The notes below the pieces were generated by a model, which saw only the letters and a program-made list of their open reading frames with translations, was not told the origin of the DNA and did not search any database. Made by a program: the position numbers and the translations under genes. From assembly GCA_037178855.1 (NCBI GenBank), contig JASJZC010000006.1, forward strand, positions 4,960,001-5,024,000: 64,000 bases of DNA. Direction: 5' to 3'. Positions 20,797 to 32,100 of the stretch are shown in pieces. How positions within the stretch are numbered: position 1 is the first letter of the stretch; every line of letters begins with the position of its first letter. This DNA is from Oscheius sp. JU75. Lineage: Eukaryota > Nematoda > Chromadorea > Rhabditida > Rhabditidae.

Positions 20797-23700
20797 ATGC
20801 GGCTGCTCTTCGCAGGTGAGCGTCTCGAGTTTCCTCCGTTCTCTCGTTGGATCAACACGGCAAATGTAACACCTCTTTTGCAGTTTTTCTCGTCGTTGAA
20901 TGTAACCGTTTCGCTGATCAGCTGTATGAAGATCTGCTATATTATTACAACAAAAATGTGAGGCCGGTCAAAAATGCCAGTGAGAGCATCAAGGTCAAAT
21001 TTGGGTCCAGTCTCATCAGAATCATCGATGTGGTGAGCTTTTGTTGTTAGTTTGTGTTCTTCTTTAACAGAAAAGAGGGTAAGAGTAGTTTATTATTAGT
21101 ATCTCCAGGCCCAGAGTCCATAGGGGTTGGACAGTTTGTTGCTTTGGACAGCCGGGGCAACAATATGCGAGACTCCACAATCCGAAGGGCAATATGAGGC
21201 GGGCATTCCTAAAACTCTTCCATTTACAGTATTCTCAAAACCGCCAAACCTGGATCTCCAGGAGGCCCGAAAGGTCCGTCCTCCCCAACCTTTCCTGACG
21301 TTCCGGCTGGACCACTGGGTCCAGACTCGCCAGGCATTCCAGGTGTTCCAGCATCTTTGGCTGCTTTTCCAGGCGGTCCAGGCTTGCCTTTCATTCCAGA
21401 GGGACCAGGAGGACCATTGGGACCTCGTATTCCGATGCCCGAAATGATAGTCTCTCCTGGTAAGCCTTGACTACCCATGGGACCAGCCATGCCGTTGGGT
21501 CCGGGATTTCCCTCATATCCAAGAGGGCCGTCGATTCCAGGGTTTCCTGGCTCTCCAACAAAGCCAGCCATTCCTGGGTATCCGGGCATTCCACGTTCTC
21601 CCTGGGGTCCGCGTGGTCCTGCGAGAGATTTTAATAAAAAGCAAGAGACAGTGCCATACCTGGCGGTCCAGCTGGACAGATGGTGCATGGCATATCGTCC
21701 TCAGGAGCCAGTTCCACGTCCATGCCATCATCACCAGAGATTCCTGGATTGCCCGGCATTCCAGGCATGCCGTCGTCTCCTGGAGATCCAGCAGGTCCGG
21801 CCATACCTTGAGGGCAAGCCAGCATGTTGCAGCCTAAACTGCCTTAGTTAAATTGTAGAAAGAGAGACCTAACCGTGACACATGGTCATACCGTAAGGGT
21901 TCCTCTTCTTACGGCTAAAAAAGATAGGGTTTTGGCCACTTGATTCAGAACCAAAGAGCTGCAGCTGCTTCCAGATTCTCTCGTTGTCGATCTGGAAAGC
22001 TATTGTTTTTCCAAGAATGAAGTAAATAGGAAACTGAAGAATGGAAAGCGTACCTTGAGAGTGTCAGCCATCAACTGAGTATTCATCTTCTCGGTGGAGG
22101 CCTTGTGAATGAGTGTGGGTACTGTAATAACCAAGAAGAGCAGAGAGGCTCCAGAGATGGCACATGAGACATAGGCCAGTCGGCGGTATCCATCGCAGGT
22201 CGAGGACATTTCTCCCGACCAGTGAACTAATCGTTTTCGCTTTTATAGCTCGCCCGAGGGGCGAAGATTTTTTGACACACTAACGAACTAGGCCATTCTC
22301 GTGGAAATAATCAGAACACCGGCGGCGGGAACCGGATTCCAGACTCGGAGCAAAAAGTGAAACAAGAGTAATCGCTGATACTTTTCCAGGATGAAGTAAA
22401 TCAAGTTTTGACAACGAATCTGTGGCTGGAAATGCAATGGTTTGACTACAAGTTGAGCTGGGATCCGACGAGATGGGGAGGCATAAGGAAGCTCCACATT
22501 CCTTCGGATGTCATTTGGATTCCTGACATTCTACTCTACAACAAGTGGGAAGAACATAAAGCCAGGCAGACAGATCATTTCAGCGCAGACGGAGAGCCAC
22601 ACATAACCATCATGAGTGATGCTCTCGTCTATCATAACGGGCTTGTGGTCTGGAAACCTCCTTCCATTTACAAAAGTTTCTGTCCCATCAATATAGAGTA
22701 CTTTCCCTACGACTCACAATCCTGCACTCTCAAGTTCGGAGGATGGAGTTACAATGGTTTTCTTCTGGACGTAAGGCAACTACCGGTTGGTGGGAAAGGA
22801 CAAACGAAACTTTTTATATTCCAGACTCCCGGATTCACAATAGAGAACCGAGAAGATCCGGAGGGGAAAGAGTACCAATACTTGCAACTGGGAATGGATT
22901 TATCTGCTTTTCATCAGTGAATCTTTGTATCTCACCCGTACCGTCTCGAACTTTCCAGAAGTCTGGAGTGGGATCTAATGGGTCTCCAGTCCATGAGACA
23001 TGAGCAGTTGTATCCTGGCTGCTGTGGCCAAGACTTCTACATTGATGTCAGTTTTGTCATCGATCTACGACGGAAAACGCTCTTCTACACAGTAAATCTG
23101 GTCATCCCGTGCATGTTGATCGGTAACTTTCAGTGGATTTTCTAAAGGACTACCTCTTTCAGCGATCCTGACCTCCTTCGTCTTCTACATCCCTCCAATC
23201 GAGCACAAAATGACCTTTTCCATCTCAATCCTCGTTACATTGACAGTCTTCTACTTAGTTTTGATCGAGTTGATTCCACCAACTTCACTGGTCATTCCTC
23301 TAATTGGTAAGAAAATGAAAAAGAGTTTGCACGCTATGGGAGTCGAACCCACGACCCCAGGTTGTTTTTTTTTTCGAAAATATACACTGGCGTGGGAAAC
23401 TTCCCGAATCAAAAAAATCAAAAGAGGAAAAATTGTCGATGGTTCTAAGTAGTATAATTTTGTAAAGCTCGACGAGTACAATAACAAGTTCACTAAAAAT
23501 ACGGAAAAAAAATAATTCACTGTCGAGTTACAGCGATTTGAAAATTGAAATTTTGACTTTTTGCGTTTGGATTTTGGAAAATGAAAAGTATGTAAAAGTT
23601 CGTCAGTGGCATTTTCAATTCGACGAGCAATCTTTTTTTTTTTTAAACTTACTTTTCGCTACTTTTAACTCAAACAGTCAGTCAAACATGCTACTGCAGT

Positions 23701-24719
23701 AAAAAAAACTAAGCGACTTGTTCTAATTGTCAAGTGGTTAGCACAGTTGTCTGTGGTCCAGAGCTCTTGGGTTCAATTGTGCGGTTTGTTTTTGCTTTTT
23801 ACTGTTCAAATCTTATTTCTCCAACTAAAATGGCAGTTTCGTCGGACATTTTGCTTTCATTTTTGGTTGTCCTTCTTACCCTAAACGATTTAGCGTGCAT
23901 AAATTCACTCCTCCTGGACCAAAAGTTCCAAATCAAAAACCCAAATGTACATTTTTAGGAAAGTATCTGCTCTTCACCATGTTTCTGGTAGCCACTTCAA
24001 TCATTCTATCTGTCGTTTCGATCAACTTCTACAGACGAGACGGCTCGGCACATCCAATGCCTCGTCTAGTTCACGCCATATTCATTCAAACACTTCCAAG
24101 ATATTTGTGGCTCAAGCCGGCAGACGAAGACGAGGTAGTATGCGTGTAACCAGTAAAAATATGGTGTTAGCAGGCCAGTGACAAGGGGAGCAGCACCTCG
24201 GAAATCCCTCAAATGCTCGATAATTCAAGGAGACCATCGCCGTACTTCCTGTCGGTTCCGACTCAAGTACAGGATGGTCAAATGCGACTGTCACAACTGG
24301 CACAGTTACGAGGAATGCATCCGGATTTGATTAGGAGGATGATAGACAATGTTGCCTTCATTGCTGATCACTTCAAGGCTATCAAGAAGGAAGACAAGGT
24401 GAGTCAAAAGCAGAAAGGCCACTTGACATTCGTCATTCGTCCAGGTATCCTCGGACTGGTCCTACCTGGCTAATGTAATAGACCGCCTTGTCCTCATAGT
24501 CTTTCTTCTGACCAACATCATCGGAACAGCTCTCATCGTCTCCAATTCCCCTGTTCTGTTCGACGATAATCAGCCGCTAACCATCGTGAGCTTCAAGCGA
24601 CTAATTCAAAGTACTGATAATTCCAGAGCGCGGCCCAACGTCCGCTCTCCGGTGATACCTTCGAGTCCCAATTTGACGACAATTTTACAATGGAAGCCTG
24701 GTGGGCTAACATGACATGA
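20797..24719 (+). CDS. Nicotinic acetylcholine receptor-type (Cys-loop) channel subunit, alpha-like (about 545 aa)
   Basis: Exons 20797-20815, 20884-21032, 22390-22916, 22959-23122, 23163-23306, 23959-24134, 24174-24398, 24445-24585 and 24627-24719 join in phase. The leader [19 protein letters not shown] precedes [16 protein letters not shown]. The ligand domain follows with [26 protein letters not shown] and the Cys loop [16 protein letters not shown] vicinal Cys pair (LYPGCCG) marks an alpha-type subunit. TM1 is [22 protein letters not shown]2 [22 protein letters not shown]3 after [16 protein letters not shown]; then a long cytoplasmic loop and TM4. It would form a pentameric acetylcholine-gated cation channel at nerve or muscle. 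An optional 54-nt intron (GTAAGG...TTCCAG, about 22770-22823) lies in the third exon, with no frame effect. Intron 2 contains a whole collagen gene on the other strand. The exact subunit class is not assigned. Confidence 0.92.
21096..22209 (-). CDS. Nematode cuticle collagen (309 aa), nested in the channel gene intron
   Basis: Five minus-strand exons, 22054-22209, 21874-21991, 21660-21833, 21250-21618 and 21096-21208, join in phase. The N-terminus carries one membrane/signal-anchor helix ([18 protein letters not shown]), then a 60-residue non-collagenous block with [11 protein letters not shown]; the basic run RKKR is a likely subtilisin-type processing site. Small Cys clusters ([24 protein letters not shown]) flank Gly-X-Y blocks broken by short interruptions. 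A C-terminal non-collagenous tail has SYCPSDCG. This is the standard cuticle (col family) layout: trimers cross-linked into the exoskeleton. The splice before the last exon preserves Gly-X-Y phase (GDP|GMP). The whole gene lies antisense inside intron 2 of the acetylcholine-receptor-type gene (21033-22389). Confidence 0.93.
23320..23352 (-). other. tRNA 3'-half relic (B-box like) in a channel-gene intron
   Basis: The minus strand reads GTCGTGGGTTCGACTCCCAT, a full T-arm with a perfect Pol III B-box word. Upstream on that strand there is no D-arm, anticodon arm or matching acceptor strand, only an A/T-rich run. Best read as a tRNA fragment inserted in the 650-bp intron 23307-23958. Confidence 0.45.
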
Positions 24720-24818
24720 ATTCACTTTATTGTACACCTTAATGTATTTAAAATTGAAGATATTTTCGGCTGGAAGGCAAGTATTGTGAGCAGTGGGAGG
24801 GAACACGAGTCTGGATAA

Positions 24819-27577
24819 CTAACAGAGAGCTCCGACGGTTGGGAGCAGAACGATTGCTACGGCTGTCTTTCCGGAGATTAGGGACTGAACGTATTCGAGA
24901 GATCTAGAGGAATTAGTCAGCTGAATGTAGATGGGATACTTACCGTCCTTTGACGAGCTCGTCATCCACGTACAGAATCTCGTCTCCAACTGAGAGCATC
25001 GGAGTGAGAGAAGGAAGAGAGACACGAGATATGAAGATTCCTGAACGAAGTAATGTTTGAATCAGTTTTGTTACCAGCTGTCTACAACGGATTCGCCGTC
25101 CCTTAGTCTTCACTTAGCATTGACAACGGCTGCGGCGCTTCTCTAACATAAGTTCTCAAGTTTCCTCAAAGCTGACTTGTCAATTTAATTCTTGACATGC
25201 CATAACTTTCCGGCTTTATGCTCGTAGTGACGCACGGACGGACAGACCCCGTTGCACGTTAGTAGTAGAGAGACGACCAGACCAAAAGACTCACCTCTAT
25301 GTCCATGCATAACTCCAGTTGCAATGTAAAATCCGAATGGTCCAGGCTGAGTCTTTTCTACCAAGACAGTCCTGAACCCCCGTTGATCCAAGGCTACCAG
25401 TTGAGCACGAACGGCTGGTTCACTGTAGGTTTTAACCATTCCAAGTATAGAGAAAGGAACTCACGCCTCGTAGTTATACTCCAGAGCGTCCATGTACGCG
25501 TCAGGATACCTCCCGACACTGGCTGACCGTCTAGACAACGGTGCTGGAGGTGCTCTGTTCAGTCTCCTCTGTCTCATCAGAGCCGGTTGTCTCACTCTCT
25601 CCGTTATATCAGTTTCCTGTCGAAGAAGGGGAGCCGGTGGGAGTCTCCGTCGTCTCATCGAATTGTCTTCGTAGTTCCCATAGAGATTGTCGACACTGCC
25701 CATGTTCATATTCCGTTCGCAGTCTTGATAGAATCCGGACAGATCCATACCCCTCGTGCCTCTTGGCAGACTGGATGACCGATTGCGAAGCGTGTTCTCC
25801 ACATTGTGTCGGATGACAGAGTCCCGGACTGACTCTCGTGCAGGTGGTAGACTCGTACGGAGACGTTGGACAGCCACGGCGTAAGAAGGTGGATCCGGGA
25901 GCGATTCCACGTCGTCGACCGAGTAGCCTGGACGTCCGATTCGGGCTAAAGTGTCGCTTTTAAATGACGGGCACGATGACTTACGGAGAGAGTCGTAACG
26001 ACGCTGCTGCTGCTCAATTTGAGCGTAATTGTTGTTCACGAGAGTTATGGACTTGCTGGGCGAGAATGTCGTCTCGACGCGTGGAGAGTCAGTCGAGGAG
26101 GAAGTCGAAGCACCGCTGTCTACCTGGAATGGCAAATATGACAAGAGCATGGTTAACAATTGATGTTCTGAAGTTAATCAAGTAGAGTTTGACTGCAAAG
26201 CTTGTAAAACCGGTTAAAAAGTTGTTTAAAAGAGAGTGGAAAGAGAGCGCAGCCTGGAAAGGAGAGCCGTTATCCGGGCGTCATCTGGGCCTTTGGTTGC
26301 GTGACAGCGTCAATCTTTTTTTTTCAGTAAAAGGGCTGACTTGGCAACGAGATTGGATATTGGGGGAGCTCTTTTTAATTAGCTTTTGCCCAATTTTAAT
26401 CGCACAGAGTAGTGACGAGAATGCAACAATGACCTGGAAAGAAATAGCTGAGATGGCAATGTCGTATTTATATTGTACAGTGGAAAACAGTGTTAGAAAT
26501 TTACAGTGGCACACAGAGCTCTGTCCTCAGAGAAAAGGGTAGCAAAGCAAATAAGACTTGGGTCGATAACCCTTCCACTCTCCCAGAGAACGAGGAAAAA
26601 AGACGTGAGAGGAAACCCTACCTCGTCGGCGAAGCGAACTCTGAACTGGGGCTTCCTGTTAAGTGTATTGAGCTGCTGGCCATTGGCCGCAAACGGCCTC
26701 TGCGGAAGTGTTCTCCTCGTCGGTTGATCCAGTAACCTCCTGAAACTATAGTTTGTTTTCTCTCGCCACTAAAAACTGAAAGTCATTCAACCCCGTCCCC
26801 TTTGGGAGCTGCCCCCTCACCTCGCGCTGTTCGGTGTCAAATAGTCATTCCTGTTCAGACTCGCCGGTGCCGGATTCCTTGGGGATGGCTGTCTCGGAGA
26901 GGACTGATCCGAATCGGCACAGATGCCACTGTCCGTGTCGCTGTCGGTGGTGGGTTGACCGGTCGCTATTTCTGAAAAATTGTTCTTTTGAAAGGACAAG
27001 GAAAGGAAGTCTCTCTTTGAGTCTTGGCTCCTCCCGTACTACCTTGATTCAATTGTGCCCTCTCTCACTCAACTCAACTAATCAAATTAGTTTGTTTGTA
27101 CACACACGGAGAGACACATAAACAGTTCAAAAATGAGTTCTCGAGCAAATCAAATTAGCCCTCATCGTCCTTCAGAAAGAAAGAATGTCTTTGCGCCCGT
27201 GTCAGACATCAATCATACTCGCTACCAGACGAAGAGCGGCCGAATTCTAATCCTTAAAAGGGGCTGTTTTCCATATTGTCTCGGGCTCTGCAAACCCGTT
27301 CGTTTAAGCCTAAAAACGGTTCTTATTCTGGGGGATTAGGACAGGAAAAGACTTTCGAAAAGACAGAGACAGTAGGTTAACGGGGGTGACTTTGAAAAAG
27401 GAAGCTGCGAGGAAGACTGAAACCTGAGACCTCGTCAAAACCTTGTTCAAAATTGCGCAAATTGGATATATTCGTTCCAGGCGTTCTTCTTTTGAAAAAC
27501 TTACCACTTTTCAGAGGAAAGGCTGTCGAGAAGGCGAAGCCATGTGGTTTGGGAGGCGGCTGTGGCCGCACAGACAT
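24819..27577 (-). CDS. PDZ-domain protein with long disordered N-terminal region (436 aa)
   Basis: Seven minus-strand exons, 27505-27577, 26821-26971, 26622-26739, 25465-26123, 25295-25422, 24944-25040 and 24819-24903, join in phase to 437 codons. Residues 1-330 are low complexity and Ser/Pro/Arg-rich, with proline motifs (RPQPPPKPHGF, RRRRLPPAPLLR, NRAPPAPLSRR) that could bind SH3 domains. The C-terminal ~100 residues form one PDZ domain: RTVLVEKTQPGPFGFYIATG is the carboxylate-binding region (GFYI in place of GLGF), followed by RGIFISRVSLPSL, VGDEILYVDDELV and VQSLISGKTAVAIVLLP. It is likely a cytoplasmic scaffold at membranes or junctions. The start used is the first ATG in the first clear exon. 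An in-frame 39-nt segment near 25936-25974 may be a retained mini-intron. It is tail to tail with the channel gene, 99 bp apart. Confidence 0.85.
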
Positions 27578-28648
27578 GGACACAGTCTCTGAAAAGCGGC
27601 TAGAATAAGAGGAGAGGAAAGTGAGGGAGAACCAAAAATAGTTGGAGGAGGTGTGGTCACTGGGGAGGACAATCGACGCACCTTCCAGGGCATTCAAAAC
27701 GGCCGAGAGGCGACAAAAAGGGCTCCCCCAATGGTCAGATCAAACATGGGTATGGAGGTGGACAAACAGCTGTACGGATTAGTAACGGAATGAGACAGCG
27801 AGAGAGACAGTTGTCAAGAGGCTGGAAAACGGTTGGGATTAGGCAGAAAGGAAAACGAGGACGAGAGAAGAAAGAAGCGGACCGGACGGAAGTCACGATG
27901 GTAATTGCTGCTACTACGACACGGACATGGACGAGGGGTACAAGAAAGAGCGACGGGAAAGGAGCGACCTTGGACTAGGATTAGGAGCGGAAAGAGAGGC
28001 CCTTTGGAAGAAAAGCGCCACGGGAAAGTGACATCAAACGGAGCAGAAACCAAAAATGGACAGTTGGAGGAATGAGTGGCATTTACTCTGACTATAAACA
28101 TTGGAGGCATAAAAACAAGTGACTATATTCTCGGGAGACGAACTATCCAGACCGAAAACAAGGCCAAAAGTGGCTTGAAAATGCAAAACTCTTGCCCGAA
28201 AAAGGGCGACTACATTTCATTAGCATAGTTTGTGTCCACGTGAAAAGAGCTCTTGCTTTTTCCGCAATACCGAGTCAGGAATTGTTCTGAGTGTCTACAA
28301 ACTACCAATGATACCGCAATCTTTGGAAAGTGCCAAGGTGAAACATCGGAACGTATGTTAGACTTTTTAGGACTCCCAGAGGGAAGCTGGACATCAAAAT
28401 GAACGACCTTGTTTACTGCCGCGTGTCAAAAGACACAATTTTTCTGTGTGAAGGCGCCAAGTGGGTAGATATTGCTGTGGAATTTTCTAGAGTCAGATCA
28501 AAAGCTATATCTTCCTATATTTTCAGTAAGATCCCCCTCCCTGTAATCGATCTGTCCAGAAACACTTCCTTCCCAGATAATCTAGTTTGTATTCTGTCCA
28601 TCCCGCAGGGACCAATAAATACAATGGAAGAAGTCGCCAAAGTCAGTC
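27578..28648. other. Non-coding stretch 5' of the PDZ gene
   Basis: No supported exon. A splice-donor-like GGAAG|GTGCG at about 27681 on the minus strand, with an open frame upstream, could be an alternative 5' exon of the PDZ gene; otherwise nothing is seen. Confidence 0.3.
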
Positions 28649-29110
28649 ATGGTGTACAACATCGTTCTTCACCTAATCGTTCTGCCTTCGATCCTGGCCT
28701 ACAACTGGACCCAGCCCGACATGGGACATGCTTGCAAGCCCGGTGAGAATGGAACTGCTCCTCGGATCATGCATTGACAGAGAGACAAACGAGGTTTTTC
28801 CGTTTTTCTACAAGGGATGTGGGAGATTACAATTGCTACGAAAAGGGCGAAAGAAAGCAAGGGTAAGCAAGTAAGGTCTGAAACATAAATAGACAGTGAC
28901 AGAGACTCCGTCAAGTGCACATATTGCAAACAAATTTTTGTGAAACACTAGTGATGCCCTGGCTCTCTTTATCAACCATACGGAGGATTGTGTGCTTTGC
29001 AGTATACTCCGGAAAAGGTCAAAAACTGTACGTCTGAACAATACTGCTCAATGGGAGCTTTTAGTGGAAGTTGCTGCGACAACGCTGCGGCCATCAGGAG
29101 AGCCCTATGA
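28649..29110 (+). pseudogene. Possible small secreted cysteine-rich protein, frame not resolved
   Basis: ATG at 28649 begins a plausible signal peptide (MVYNIVLHLIVLPSILAYNW) ending near HACKPG at a GTGAG donor (28742). About 200 bp on, an open frame reads CPGSLYQPYGGLCAL, then NCTSEQYC and GSCCDNAA before a stop at 29108-29110, a six-cysteine pattern typical of small secreted worm proteins. The available acceptor (ACACTAG) does not bring this frame in phase; a TGA would be read first. Either an exon is missed, there is a frame error, or the gene is broken. Confidence 0.35.
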
Positions 29111-32100
29111 GTACTGCTGTTTGAGCAAGTAATTTGAATAAAGTGGGTACTTGGACGAACTTGCACATTTAAAAAAATAGAAGCAACTCTTCAGTAACTA
29201 AGATCGCAAAGTTATAGTAGGATAACCTTTGACCGCGTTGGAAAAGCACTATGACATCCATACTGGCAAGACAAGCAACTGGCTGGGCCCGGTTATAATA
29301 CTTGGATCGGAGATGGCTTCGGAGAATCGGGGATAGCGTTGTAAGTTTGCGTTTTTGCTTTTTGGAGTCTTGAACATCGATATAAGCGATTGGCTAACAA
29401 TAGAAACTGGAGCGTTTTGTTGCCAACAATAGACCCAAGAGGCGTGCTTTTTATGTGTCGGGAGTGGAGTGAGCTCTATTGTTACTCGTCCAAAATGGCT
29501 CGCTGAGGATTCATAACTGCAACTAATGGCGCCGAGCGGCCCGACAAAATGTTGCCAGTCGACTGACTTCCTCTCCAGCTAAACATGAAAAAATCTCTCC
29601 ATTGAGTCTGTCCAAAGGAACGGAATGAGAAAAACTAAGTGGAAAAAAGGAACTACGCTTGGCATATCTCGATTGGCTCTCACTCTCATGCGACATGAGA
29701 ATGTCTTTAATGAGAGAGAGGAGAGTGAGTCTCTATATCTAGGCAAAAACAGAGGGCATACGCACACTCTCACATATAGAGAGCGATCTCCTACCCCTAC
29801 TCTCTAGGGGGTGCTAAGAAATCCTGCGTAGATGCTCGTCTCTCTTTTGGTAGATGAAATATGGTAAAAGGCTAGAGATGATAATCTTGAAGGAAGAAAG
29901 CTAGAAACAAAGCTCAGAGTAACTCTTGATATATAATTAATGGTGGCAGTAGATTGGCATTTGGGGCGAACACGTGGGGAGAAGGAGAGACTGGATGCCA
30001 AAGATTACTAGATGTCAATTTTTAAGAAGGAGAGGCTTTGTTCTCTAGGGAGAATATACCTTGAACTCTTGGCGGAGAGATGCGCCTGGAACAGGATCAG
30101 AGAGCAGCCATGGGAAGCCAATGGGTACCAGTTGTACCTTAGGAAAGAAATTCTAACGACTATGCAGCGAAAACTGGGAGAAGAGACAAAAATCTGGTGC
30201 CAATTGCTTTACAATGCTTCAAGGGGCGAGAGGAGGGGAAGTTTTGAAAAGTATTTGGAAATGTTCCACCTTGAATCCGATTGGTTAGAATACAAAAGTC
30301 CTAGTGGTCTCAAAACGTAGGTTCAGCCCTGAAGTAACAAAGTCAAGAGTCAGAGAGAACTCTGAAGCAAGAGTAAAAGTCGCATAAAGAAAATGAAACT
30401 TAGGATCAACTGGTTCTATTCTGAAGTTTCTGTTTTCCCTGAGAATTGATGGTCAGATTTCACAGAAGTTACAAATCCTATAAATTCCTCAAATTGTCTC
30501 TACCAAAAGACACGAGTGGGCTGAAATTGCTATCTCTGTCAAAGGCTTCGTCAAAATATGGGGTTAGGTAATCGTTGACCAGAGTCTACGGACGTCAGCG
30601 GACTCTCACTCTCTCAAAAAAAGAGCTGTGGGGAAGTGTCTCATTTCACACTAGGGGCGTGGGATGCTCTTCCCGAGACGAGTGACCGCTTTCCTTCAAA
30701 AAGCTCCCCTGCAAAGGAAAATGACTACTTGAAGGGCTCTCTCAGTCGCAGTCCGCTCCGCGAAGAAATCGCCACACAAGAGGGAACAGGCGAGAAAAAT
30801 TGTAGTTGTTTTGTCATGAAAAAGTCTGAAAACAAACGAGGGCAGTTAGAAAAGTGACAGAGAGGGAGAGAGAGAGAATGACGAGGGCAATTTGGATTCT
30901 TCACACAAACAGAGACTGAGGAAGTTGAGGGGGCAATCAGGAGGAGACAGAGGAAGACGTGACGCTGTCTCTGTCTCGGGATAACTTTACTCACAATAGA
31001 ACCCAAATTAGGGGTGGTCTACTGATCCTTTAGGACAACGAGAAAATAGCCCCATTTTCCGGAACGGAGGACCAGAAAAAAAGTTTTGGAGGGTGCGATG
31101 ACAAAGTCTCTGGATGAATCAAGTGAGTAGTGCAAAAGGTGAGAAGATGTGGGGAGGAGGAGGTAGAGAGAAAGAAAGGAGATAAGTTACAGGAGAGGGT
31201 TAGGAAAACACTCATCTGTCGTGCGCTGAACCCCTTACATTTCCTTTTCTGTCCAAATGTCCTATTCTGACCTACTTTTTCTCGGGAAATTAGAAATACT
31301 CAGAGCTTTCCGTATACCTAATGGTGCTGATTGAATTGCCACCGCTCAACTAAATCATGGCGGCCAGGTCGTGTGCTCGCCACACACACACACACATGCT
31401 TCTTTTTGTCTGATTGGCCCTCGTCTAAAAACAGGAAGCAATCTGGGGAACGGGAGCATGAAACACGAATATGTGCTTGATGTTTCGATGCATGTGATTG
31501 AAGAAAACAAAAGGACGGCTAGAACAATTGAAGGTGAATAAGACGACAGCGTCGAGAAGGAGTAGGAGGAAGAAGAACAATAGTTTTTCCCATAGCGTGA
31601 GCAAGCAGAATTGACATGCTACTGTTATAGAAACCTGGTAGAGCGATCAGATCTCTTGAGCTCCATCTGTATGTCACTTGACCTACCGAATATCCACTGC
31701 GATTATCACGACTGGGAACCTCCTGTTCGGCCAAAGAAAATTACAGTTCGTTTGTCCTTTTTTTTCAAAAGAATGGAGTTGACCGAAAAGAAAGGAACTC
31801 TTTAAAGAAGGTTAGACTGTGGCATGACCTCTGGCCGAGCTGAAATAAGTTATTCTACGAGAGACTTCTTCTGCAAAGTTGAAAGGAGAAATCACACGGT
31901 CTCGTTGTTGGCCACTTCCCCCAAAAAAGGTATGCAGCAGTGTGTATACGCTCTTTCTCTATGTGGGCGGTCGCGACTATTATTCATGTTGGAGGGGAGA
32001 GACGAGTGCTTGAAAAAGGACTGCACCACCGGCGAGAACGGCCAATAATTTAGGCGGGACAATTTAACTAATTAGGAGAGTTGAGTCATCAATTGAATGT

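Noticed and set aside
23320-23352. Functional tRNA on the minus strand
   Set aside because: Only the T-arm half is present; no D-arm, anticodon arm or pairing acceptor strand.
27577-27697. Extended start of the PDZ gene at 27697
   Set aside because: The first codon there is TTG, not ATG, and the neighbouring ATG frame (27693) is out of phase with the next exon. The ATG at 27577 was used.
31381-31396. (CA)8 microsatellite as a notable repeat
   Set aside because: Short and ordinary; noted only within the gene-poor stretch.
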